From the NCBI GenBank assembly GCA_039566865.1, contig CM076956.1, positions 5,777,511-5,841,510 of the forward strand: 64,000 nucleotides of DNA, read 5' to 3'. Below the pieces are notes generated by a model. The model made no database searches and was not told where the DNA came from. It saw only the letters and a program-made list of their open reading frames with translations. Positions within the stretch are counted from its first letter, which is position 1. Every line of letters starts with the position of its first letter. This document shows, piece by piece, positions 37,062 through 49,400 of this stretch. The stretch is from Aurelia coerulea (lineage: Eukaryota; Cnidaria; Scyphozoa; Semaeostomeae; Ulmaridae). Both the position numbers and the translations under genes were made by a program.

Positions 37062-37402
37062 AGGTCCCGTTCACACTGTTCTGTTTTTGTTAATATCCGT
37101 TTTTGTGGCATCCAAGCTACCCGTTCACATTGCTCCGTTTTTTTTTTTTACAAAAACGGAGGGGAAAACATCCGTTTTTGTCCGTTGACATTGATCCGCC
37201 TGATAACAAATACGGAGAGAAAAACCTCCGTTTTTGTGCGTTCATATTGCTCCGTTTTGTGAAATTTAGTGTTGAGTATTGGAGCGTTTTCAAAAACCTC
37301 CGTCTTTGTGCGTTCACATTGATCAAGTGCGTTAACACTTTCACAAAAACGGAGGTTTTTCTCTCCGTTTTCGTACAAAAACGGAGCAGTGTGAACGGGC
37401 CT
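37062..37402. mobile_element. MITE with CCCGTTCACA ends
   Basis: Left end GTCCCGTTCACACTG, right end CAGTGTGAACGGGC, with ACAAAAACGGAG and its inverse repeated throughout. A related element, more diverged, spans about 52,375-52,735 (GTTCACACTGC, AAAACGGAGAC). Confidence 0.7.
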
Positions 37403-37473
37403 CAGTTACCACAGCTGTGAAAAATTCATTAAAAGCTTTTGATAAGGTAAGAACAAAAAGTAAAGCGACTTAC

Positions 37474-40400
37474 CCGCCAAGATCAGATGTCAGCTTGTTT
37501 GCAATGAATGAGTAGATGTCGGTGAATTCTTGCTCACGGCATGGTAAGGATTCAGGCACGGCAGACACGTGTAATCTGAAAGATACAAATACCTCTAGAT
37601 ATAACAACAGTCAGCGAGTACTGCCGATTAGTATTTGTACCAAATGCGACTGTAGCGAGGTCAATTTTATAGAAATTAATTGAACGATTATTGCTAAGGA
37701 AAAGTGTATTATGAAAGTGTATTATGTTTGAATTTACAGTTGGGTAATGGTTCAAAAGGTATGTGATTTAGAATATTGAGTTACTCTCCTCCGCCGGTTT
37801 CTAGTTCCCGAGTCCAAGGCTCTTGGTTCCGTAGTTCTGTAGTCCATGGTTCCGTGGTCCGTAATATTGAGTTCTGCATATTTCTTTCTTCGTCCCCTGT
37901 GCTCTTAACGAAACCAGAACACAGGGGACTGAGAAACAAAAACAGCATAGGGGACAAAGAAAGACAATTTTAATTTCTGGTATTAACAATTATTTCCTTG
38001 TTTCCCTGTGGATGAAACTGTTATTGTACCGGGTGAAAAACAGCTCACAGAATTTCAAAGCAATAAGACGGAAGACTGTCTTAATGAGATTCAGTTAGAT
38101 TCCGAAAATTTGCCCAGCTTTAATCGGTCATTCCTTCCCGTGGATAGGAGAGATATTCTGCAGGAAGTCCCTTTCAAAAACCTGCAAAAACAACTATTAA
38201 AATTTTACCGGTTTGCTTTCCTAATGACAATGACACTTACATGCATTTTAAACTCTGCGCTAACCAGCAGCCTCTGCACAATAAAGCTATACTACAATGC
38301 ATTTTGTTCAATCCAATATTGCAATTCTAGAACGTCCATTTGTTTATGAGAACACACTTTTCTCTCTCATAACAAAATAAATCATTGCATCGAGTTCTAA
38401 CTGAACAGAGCTTTCAACATAGACAAAGTCGTAGAGTCCAAAAATCGATATTTCCCTTTCTCCAATTGTCGAAGAAACCTTTGCAACATGCATACCTTCC
38501 ACGTGCCGTCAACTTTGGTTGGAAAATGTTGTTTATTTTGTTTTGCAAAGGCTGCTGGTTAGCGCAGAGTCTTTAATGTGCGCAAGGCCTGTAACTGTAT
38601 GTGGCTCACTTACCTTTGCCTTGCTTGTTCCAAAGGTGTCTTTGGAGCTGCACATGGCATTTTTCTATCTGAGATCGATGGTGTCATCATACGTTTACCA
38701 ACACTGCGTGGCGTTCTATTTGGTGTTTTGGCCACTGCTGTGGACATCTTTCTGATATTTGCAGACTTTCTTCGAGCAGCTTGTTTTGAAGGCTTTCTCT
38801 TCGGAGTGAAGTCCTCAGCATCTAGCAAGAGTCCAATCAAAATGCAATGACAAAATCAAGATAAAGAAGCAAGAAGATCGAGTTTTCATGTAAAGGGGCT
38901 GGTTCGTGACACAGTAACAAACCTATAACCGTATAGACATGTGTCTGTTTTCTGCCTCTAATAAATGGATTTGGTAAATCCACTTTGAAGTGACGGCCGA
39001 GCCCTGCATTCAAACTCTCTCACTTCCAGAATTCTCATTCTTTTGGGATTTTTTTCTCTCGAAGTCTGCTCCTCAGTCTGATACATATTTCATATTTAAT
39101 TCTTTTAAGGACGGTTGCCCTTCAGCAGAAGCTGGTTTTCAAGGGGCCCTCCGATAAAAACAACAATTAAAATCTACTGAAACAAAGTACACAGCTATTA
39201 ATTAAATCAAACTATAAAACCTTATTTACGATATTCAAAACCTATGTACAACAATGTTTAAAATTTACAATCAAAATTAAAGAAAGAGATGCTAGGCTGC
39301 CTGCTTAGACTCAGCTGAGAATCTATTCCATAGTTTTGCACCTCTGTAGGAGAAACATCTCTGGCCATTATTTGACCTTTTCTTGGGTAACCTAAGGTCG
39401 GTTCCTGTATTACGAAGGCTGTAGGATGAACACTGCGAATTTCGTGTGCTCTATCGTTTTCAGAATGCGTATTCTTTTGGACTTTTTTCCTGCGATCTCT
39501 CCGATCTCTCCTGTTTCGGAATGAGCAATTTTTTTCTCAGTGAAGTCTGCCATTTTTAGAAGATTTCCGAGAATTCAGAAGCCCAAAAGATCACGACCGT
39601 AGATTAACTTGGAGCACAACTTTTCACCATATTTGATTCGGTGTTATAATATTTACGCAGGGTAAAACATTTAGTTTATGCTATTTAAAACATACCCTGT
39701 AGAAAACTTGTAAAAGAGAAAACTATCTAAATTTTACAAGTGACGTTTTTCCTATTCATAATAAATTAAAACTAAAAATTATAAAAAAACAACTGTCATT
39801 TTGCTAAAACGTTTCGATTAAAATCTTCTTCGGCAAATTAAAACTAATTAATATAAATATAAATACATATATACTGTATCGCTCTTGACGTTATCTTGGA
39901 GTAGGAAGATACAGGGTGATCTGGCCTCCACCAAGAACTGTACTTACCATTTTACAAAAACAATTTCGAGTCAAAAATAAAGCAATACATGGAAAAATAA
40001 CAACATACAAATGGTCAAATGAAAAGAAGGGGACTGGCAGTTCCATATCAAATCATGCAATGGGTCTAACCAACATAAGGCTCAAATCTTTAAAACGGTC
40101 GGTGTAAAATTCTATTGCAGTTTTCATTGAAATAAATGGCTTGGAACTTAGAGTTTTTTGCAGTAAATCTGCCGTGGCAATTTATTGATATCTTGATTAC
40201 TTTCAATATGGCGGCATTTATTAAAATTGAGGCTATGACGTCATCAAATTTCTAAATCCTACACTAGAAAAGCTGCAAATTTCTGCGTGCCATCATATTG
40301 TAGACCTTCATAAACTATGGTTTTCTTGAAGGTTATATAATGTTTCCTCTATTAGTTTAGGATTTGCGATTATTTAAATTTTTCCAAAATTTTCCATGAA

Positions 40401-43400
40401 TTTTTTCAAAAATAATCAAATTGCCGCCATTTTGAAAAAAAATCAAGACATCATAAAATTTCCACGGCAAAAAAGTACCATAAGTTCCTTTCGAGCCATC
40501 CAATTCAAAGAAAACTGCAATAGAATTTCACACCGATTTTTTTAAAGATTTGGAAGATTTGAGCCCTATGCTGGTCTAACCTCTTATAGAAAACTAAAGG
40601 AGGTAAAACAAGCATTCTAAATGACAAGTAATCTAAAACTAAGCTAAAGATTAAAACTAAAACTAAAAGAGGTAAAACAAATATTTTATAAAACAAGTGA
40701 TCTGAAAGAAAATTAAAAATTCACCGTTGATGTGGCCTATATTATGATCAAAATTGTATTTTTACTCACTGTGTTGTTTCTCTTCCACGGGATTGCGAGT
40801 AAAGCTTGATAATTCCAAATATGGTATGCGAAATTGGTCGAGCTGTCAACGAAACCCGGCTTTAGGAGCCGCCCGTCGTTGCGTACCCAGTTGTATTTAA
40901 AGGGAAGTTTGAAATGAGACGTATCGCTGCGTAGGAGCTCCAACAGTTTCAACCGTATGTGAATAATGGCAGCATTCGATTCCTTGCTGTGACAAGAGAA
41001 GAAGGAATAGCAACATTATCAAGCTTTACTCGCAATCCCGTGGAAGAGAAACAACACAGTGAGTAAAAATACAATTTTGATCATAATATAGGCCACATCA
41101 GCGGTGCATTATTGCCCATGTTAAGAGCGATGAACTAACGTACCTGATTCGTCTGGTTCTTCATCACTCATCACACAATGATTTTCTTTCATATGATCAC
41201 CCTCTGATTCTGATGATTCTGCTGCACTTGGTTTATAATCACCATCATCAGCCCCTTGATCATCATCTGAATCAGAAGATGGCATTTTCTTTTGCTTTGG
41301 TGCTGATTTAGATCTGCTTTCGGATTTTCTGCTTTTGAACGTCCCAATATTTGACGAAATTAGAATGTCTTTTGTTGGCTGTGTTCGTCTTCTCAATGTT
41401 TGGGTAGATGATCGCACTGTACCTTCAATGAGAATTCAAGATTTGATAAAAAGGACAGCTATGATCAACGGTTATCTTGGGACCTCTTTATATTAGGGAA
41501 ACCACTTCACCAGCCCCCAGGTGAGGTAAATTTCAGCCACTGTCTATATGAGAATTTTGGCCAACCGGTCAGCTCGCTGAGAGACGAGATGGAATAAAGT
41601 CTCACTTCCATGAAAAGTGAATCAATCAACGAATAACAATCAAGGAATAAACCAATTCACCTAACCATATCGATGGTCTTTCGTAAGCAAACAAAAGATG
41701 CATTAACCAATTGTGGAATGTTTTTTCAAAGATTTGATTCCTATGCTGCATACCATTATCACTCGGATGTTTATCCAACAAACAGGCCCCTTTAATTCAT
41801 TAATGCGTGTGAGTGCCACTTAAAAGCACAAAATATCATTACAAATTAGTTACTGATGCCTCTCCTGTACAGCATAGGTTCCAAATATCAAAAAAGGCTA
41901 GTGTAAAATTCAACGACCTATTTCTTTAAACTGAATGATTTCAAAGAAACTTTAACTATTTTTCTATAATTCTACCGTTGGACTTTTCTGAAATCTTCAA
42001 TATTTTCAGAATTAGAGTGTTCTTCTTCTTTGTCAAGAATTAAAAAGAAAATTTCCAAAAAAGCTTCAAACCATCGTAATTTCTAAACTGTTTGACGGAA
42101 TATGAAATAATTTTAAAGCAAACCATAGTTTATAAACGCCCACAATATGGTATCAAGCAAAAGTCTGTCACTCATCTGGTTTATGATTTAGAAATTTGAT
42201 GACGTCACATCTTCAAATGAGTTGAAATGTAAGATATGCTGTAATTTCGAAAAATATTCAAAATTTCTGGAAAGTCCAATGGTAGAATTATAGATAAGTA
42301 CCTAAAGTTTCTCTCAAGCCATTCAAACAGAAGAAATGGGTCATTAAATTTTGCACCCACCTTTTAACGCTGAGTTAAAGATTTGGAACCTATGTTCTCC
42401 TGTACAGAGAGTCCTATGCAGAGATTTTGATTCCTATGCAAAGCTTTTTGTAAATACTTTCAACATAAATAAAACGCAATAATTTTTTAAAATAATCAAG
42501 ATACCAGAGATTGCCAATAAAATCTTAACACGAAGTACCTGAAATTCCTTTCAAGCCATTAAATCGAACGAAAGTTGCATCAACCAATCGTCCAATGTTT
42601 TGAAAGATTTGATTCCTATGCTGCATATCAGACACCAGAATATTTTACTTCAAGAAAACTCAACCTCCTACATACAGGTAAGTACCGAAAGTCTCCCTAA
42701 AACACTTACCAACACTTGCAGTATTTCGTTTGGCTAAACGCAGACTTTTTGCCGATTTCGTGTTTGGTTCTTTTTTCATAGTTTGAATCATTTCACTGTC
42801 CATTCTGTAGTTTGGTTTTTCAACATCATGTGGAGAGGTTTTTGCCCCTGAGTCCTTTGTTGAACTACAAACTGCATCACATGACGTATTTCTATTATTG
42901 TTAGAATCCTTTGTTTGGGCTTTGTCTTCACTGGCCAATGAACTCTCATCATCTGATGATTCTTCAAAACCGTCTTCATCGCTATCTTTCATTAGCTCAC
43001 CAAGAGCTTCTGCTGCATCTGGTAGAAACAACGGTATTTTAACAGTAAATGGATAATAATCACCCCTCTTTAGGAAATCAGGAAAATGCTGGTAAGTGGT
43101 TTGTGTGAAACGAGAATTCAATTTTCTATTTTGGTCCGTGATATACTTGCCATTGACAATTATATCATATTTCTAAAACTGACGATTGTATTGAATTCAT
43201 AATTCAATAGCAAGTAAATCATGGACCAGAATCGACGATAGAATTCCTGTCCCCATGCAAACACTTACCAGCACTTTGCTTATTGTTGGGTCTGAAAGAA
43301 GAGTGATTATACTAAACAAACTTTTCATATAATTTAGCCTTTGACTGATAGATTAACATTTCAGCTTTGAACATCGGCAATATACATTTCATTCCACAGC

Positions 43401-46400
43401 CCACCAAACACTTCAACTTTTTTTTACTCATCCTATGCGCATACTAACCGGTTTTATGTTGTACAGGAAAACATAAAGCCCGAGGTCTTAAAAGTACAGA
43501 CCGAGCTTGCGAGGTCTGTTCAATAAGACCGAGGGCTTTATATTTTCCTGTACAACTACAAAACCGGTTAGTATGAGTTTTATTACCTGATAGCTTCTGA
43601 TTTAAATTTTGATTTATATGTAATTTAGTCAAACGCATTTTGTTACTGTCATGTCACTTAAGTTTATTGTAAATCTCACAGGCCTAAATCAGTTGCTGTG
43701 GTGACAAAAACGCGTCCTTGTATCGTATTATACAAGGCTACGGGACAACCTTGGGAAATGTGCGATTAACAAATGGGATTGGCGGGATTCTTGTATTGCC
43801 TCGTTTTTGAAACTTCAGTCAGGTAATAATGTACAATACAGATCAAGAGAATATTACTCTTTTTTACAAGTATACTTTAAATTTTGTCCAGCCTCAATAT
43901 TCTTAAGAAATTTTCGTTTTGAGCCTGAATATATTCTTAGAGTATTCTTATTTTTTTCAAATTTTCCAAAGGAAATAGCCGCCCTCGAATAGAAACGAAT
44001 CTTTTGAAAAAACGAGCTATGTCAGTCATGCGATTCTCTGTTATGAACATCGCAAAACAGGCAACTGCTGAAAAATGCGACACAAATATGCGAGCTGAGG
44101 CTGAGCAAGATAAGGCTCAAATCCTTACTGGTTGCCAGAGCATGCGGAAATCATCCAATTTCATGCTTGTCAGCCAATGAGATCACCGCTTTCTAGCCCC
44201 TGGAGACAAAATCGGTCGTTTGAGATAAATTTTCTAGTGCCCTCACTAAAACTGAAATGGATGCTAAAATACTTCAGTTATTTGCAATTTTTTTTAATAA
44301 ATCAGTTGTGGGGATGTCCGTCCAAAGTTGTTTACATGTTTAGGCACACAGCTTGTTTGGGGCCGGAGCTGTGTTCATTTTCCGGTCGAAGAATATTGAC
44401 CTTCGTTGAAATATCTATAGAAATCGATACAAATGAGACATACAGATAAGAATTTCAGCGATTATGCATACTGACCTGAGCAATAACCCAAACTCCTTCA
44501 CTGCTATCATATCTCAAAATTGGAGGCAATTTCTAATGATTTCGGGCAGAGATATCATTTGGGCCTAAGCTTGTCCTCGCTTAAAACCCATTCCATTGCA
44601 CTTAAAAAGTTATGGTAAAATTCTAGAGCTGAATAATGCACTTACCCATGACTCAGGCACCAGTTTGACTTCGTTTGCCTTTTTTACATTAGCAAATTTT
44701 TATAAGAAACGACCAGTTGTGGGCGAATTGCAAAAACTTTCCTCGGTCCATATTTTTCTCTGCACAGTCTATCCGCTTCAAACAACAAACAGTGAACTTT
44801 GTATCATAAAAGTCTTGCATCACAAAACATTCCTATAGAACGATTCCATGCACCTTAGCGAGGCACTCGTGAATCGTTTTCACGCATTTCGTTCTTTTCG
44901 TTCTCATTTCAATCAATGCAAAACATAAAAAGAAAAAAACATCATTTTGGGTTCGCTAAAAAAGATACCCAGTTTTGCTCTTTTGCTTGTTTGCATTGAC
45001 TGATTGAACCAAATGCGTGAAAACGATTCACGAGTGCCTCGCTAAGGTGCATGGAATCGTTCTATAGGAATGTTTTGTGATGCAAGACTTTTATGATACA
45101 AAGTTCACTGTTTGTTGTTTGAAGCGGATAGACTGTGCAGAGAAAAATATGGACCGAGAAAAGTTTTTGCAATTCGCCCACAACTGGTCGTTTCTTATAA
45201 AAATTTGCTAATGTAAAAAAGGCAAACGAAGTCAAACTGGTGCCTGAGTCATGGGTAAGTGCATTATTCAGCTCTAGAATTTTGCCATAACTTTTTAAGT
45301 GCAATGGAATGGGTTTTAAGCGAGGACAAGCTTAGGCCAAAATGATATCTCTGCCAGAAATCATTAGAAATTGCCTCCAATTTTGAGATATGATAGCAGT
45401 GAAGGAGTTTGGGTTATTGCTCAGGTCAGTATGCATAATTGCTGAAATTCTTTTCTGTGTATCTCATTTGTAGCGATTTCTATAGATATTTCAACGAAGG
45501 TAAATTTTCTTCGACCGGAAAATGAACGCAGCTCCGGCCCCAAACAAGCTATGTGCCTAAACATGTCAACAACTCTGGACGGACATCCCCACTACTGATT
45601 TATTAAAAAAAATTGCAAATAACTGAAGTATTTTAGCATCCATTTCAGTTTTAGTGAGGGTACTAGAAAATTTACCTCAAATGACCGATTTTGTCTCCAG
45701 GGGCTAGAAAGCGGTGATCTCATTGGCTGACAAGCATGAAATTGGATGACTTCCGCATGCTCTGGCAACCAGTAAGGATTTGAGCCTTATCTTAGGCTGA
45801 GCAATATTCTTATAATATTCTTAAAATTTTGATGATTCTGATCCTGAATACTCTTATAAACATTATTCTTATGAAAAGAAAAAAAATTGCTAATGCCAGA
45901 AGGTTTTTGAATTCTCAAAAATAATGATATCTTACGATAGAAAATTAACGTATGGAAAATACCTTCTTATTTGGGCTGGAATAAGATCTGCCAAAAAACT
46001 TGTTTCACTAAATTTTAAGTACTTACTAAATGCCTTTGCTCTTTGTGATACAATTTCTGTTGCCGTTGAAACATGCTTTTTGTTCTTTTTGCTGACAACA
46101 ATGTCTTTTCCTTGGTCTGGGATACTTGTACTTGCTTTCCTCTTTGACTTGACTGGTGCAGTTCCTTCAAAAAGAAGCACATAAAAATAAAACAAAAATA
46201 TCATTTTGGGCCTCACACAAAGGAAATAGATTTCTCAGCAGGCAATTTGTTATGGAGAAATACATACATCGTCTAATACAATTTAGCCTTTTGGCAATCG
46301 GTTAAAATAAAGTTTTTGAAAATTGGTTTATTCGTTATGGACATTTTGGGACACCCGGTAGATTTTCAGACAGATACTAAAGATTTTCAATCTCATGTCA

Positions 46401-49400
46401 ATAGATGTGCAGATGATATCTCTCACCCATGAGAAATTGCATTTTCTCTGTTGTTTTGAGCGAGGAGTCCTTTATCATTTGATCAAGCATTTTAGGCCTT
46501 TTTCAGTCATTTTGCAACCATCAAGTTTTTGTAAACTTGAATTAACCAATTTTTCCAGTGCTCGTAAGAAGGCGAGAAAAATCACAAAAATACTTCAATC
46601 TTTTGGCTGTCGAGCAAATATTGATTCATTCCAATCCATTCAGTACTCTTGATGCTATGAATTTTAAAAAGTGGGAACTTTTTTCTGGATCACCCAGTAC
46701 TTTATTCAATTCAGATTAAGATGTAAATATTTTACATTATTCAGTTTTTTACCTTCGTAATGATATGCAAATATTCAACAACAACAAGAATTTGAATGTG
46801 TAGGAGGGGTTTATAAAATGTGGAGCAGATTTTGTGTTACTTGGTAGATGGATTTGCTACACTTTCTGATAAAAAATGTTTATTTTATCACTTGCAAATA
46901 TTGTAACAAAAGTTATCAAAGCCAACAAAATTTTCTTTGTAACAAAAGTGATTTGGTCAATTTCCTTAGCAAAGATTGTCATGTGCAGTGAAGCACAACT
47001 TTTTGAGAAAAATTTTATCATGAGACTTTTACCATCGAATGTAACACATTAACAATTTTTTTGTCAAAAATTCGCAAAAATTATATATCTAAAAATACTT
47101 TCAAATAATTTTTACTTCCTTATTCTATTTTTACTTCCTTGTAACATACTGTTGGTACCAGAAGCATCAAGAGCGGAGTTTGGGGGGGGGTAATAAATCT
47201 GGGGCCCCAGCTTCAAAGGGGCCTGTAAAAAATCTGTACCTCACTATTGATTATTGCTAAAACTTCAAAGAAGAAAAACATACTGTAGTGTACACAAACC
47301 AATCACATCAGCCTTAAAGTCTTGAGACCTCCTCCTTCACTTTGTCATGTTTCATTCTGCTCTAGAACTTTCAGAGGAGTGCCATGATTTAGGAAAGGGT
47401 GACGGCTCTTGAGCCAAGGGCATGATGAATATTTTTGTAGACATGAAAGCTCTTGAAGGATTGTTTGAGTGAGTGCAAGCAAATTATTTATCAATACTTT
47501 TAATGTTGATAAGTGCAGCTTCTTTGCAAGACCTGGACATGAAATTCTGAACATTTTCCAAGAGCATTTTTTATAAAGGGTAGCTCCCTCATTTTCCAAG
47601 TGTCTCACAGAGGTGGTTTTGAAAAAGTTCATTGACACAACTTGGGTGTAGACCCTTGGAAAATGTGGTTTGGGACCCGAACTGGCCCTGGTTGGTACTG
47701 CAAAGGGATAAAGAACAAATATCTCAATGCATACCCTTTTCAGTTGGTGTCTCTCTAGCTGGTGCAACAGATCTACGACTTCTCGCAGGAGTTTTATCAG
47801 ATACCTTCTCTTCAAAGGCCTTCAAAACAGGGCACATTTCACCATTTCTCTTGAATCCAAATCTAACAAAATACTGTTTTTCAACCATATTCTTAGGTGG
47901 CTTATCCTTGATACCAATTTCATTAATAATGCAACGTGAATCAATAGTTTCAGCATCAATGTCTTCAATGCAACCAGCAAAGTAAGTTCCATCATTTTCA
48001 GGCAGTGGTTTGAATAGTTCTTTCTTGTGAAAGGAATGTGTTTTCATAAAATTTTTACATTTTGATGGAAGTTCATCAAAGCTAAAAAACCAACAAACTG
48101 TTGCCCTGCTTTGATCTTTCAGTCTTGGATGATTGTATAGTTTTCTGGTATTGCAAATATAAAATTCATTGTTCTCTCCTTTGATTGCCACATTGTCATT
48201 AAGATCAATGATCTGTCCATTGATTGAGCATGAACTGCAACAGAAAAAGGAACAAACTAAACCCTCCAAAACCAAGACAAAATGGGTTTGAGAAAGGATA
48301 GGCTGTATGGTTTGCAGGGATAGAATGGGTAGTGTTGCTTCCTGACCCTGAACTGATGAGTGGTTGTAGCTAGAGGAAAACTGTTAATAAAGATTTTAGC
48401 ACAAGTGTGTAAAGTATTTTGCCCTAATAAGGGTTTTTTACCAATATGTTTTACCCCCAAAAACTTATCAGTTTTACCCCAGCAGACCCTACACAGAAAA
48501 TTTTATATACCCTACCCTGAAAGATAAGTATGTTGCAAGACCTATGTTGCAAGATTCTAACCTCCAAGCAGCTGGATTACTGGTGCAAGCTAGCTATTGA
48601 GTACTTATAGATACGCTGCTTGAACCGGACAGCAACCTATAAGGTGCTAAAATTGAGAGGATTAAAACATGCCACTGTGGTCTAGTGGTTAAGGCGCTTG
48701 CCCGGAAAGCAGGAGATCCGTGGTTCGATTCCCGGTGGTGGTAAGTTTTAATTTTCTTGATTTTTCTGATAATCTAAAAATGTTTAAGTTTGCACCGAAA
48801 AAAGGAGAAATCCTGGTTGCTCGCTAGCTATTGAGTACCTACCCTAAAAGATATGTTCCTATGGAATTTAGGAAGTTGGGAATTGGCGCATGCCACCACA
48901 CTCATTTGACTACACAACAACAATTAAGGGCCATCGACTTTCGATTTTCGTATTTTTTTAAGGCATTTGGCCATTAAGGTCGGAACCCCCACCCCTTCCC
49001 CGTTAACGGCCTTCTACCAAAGTTTCTCCGACCGGCCTAAAATTTTAGGCCTAAGTAAGATGTTGGGAGCAGCAATATAGGTCTTGTAGAACTCAGCTGG
49101 ACTTCAACAGAAGATACGCCATAAATGAGGTAAAGTAAAACTGTTTTATTCTACATTTAGCATTATTTGTGAAGTTGTTTATCCACGTTTTTCAAACAAA
49201 TTCCCTTTCCGAGATTTCCGTACGATTTTCATTTTCTTAACGGCCTAAGGCAAAACCCCTTCTCTCCATAACGGCCAAATGCCGTTAAAAAATTCGAAAA
49301 TCGAAAGTTGATGGCCCCTTATATTTTGGATAATACATTCATACACGCGTACATTATCTATTTATCAATGCAGGTAATCTAAATGGCAGCTTTCACTGAT

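Noticed and set aside
37117..37420. Overlapping ORFs on both strands rich in RFC/KTE repeats
   Set aside because: Produced by the ACAAAAACGGAG repeats of a MITE.
44596..45304. Two 80-codon, nearly identical ORFs on opposite strands as a gene pair
   Set aside because: They are mirror images caused by the foldback arms of the element at 44,109-45,793.
47345..47815. 156-codon minus ORF overlapping the end of ORC1 exon 2
   Set aside because: Different frame from the ORC1 exon, no recognisable domain, and no splice support.
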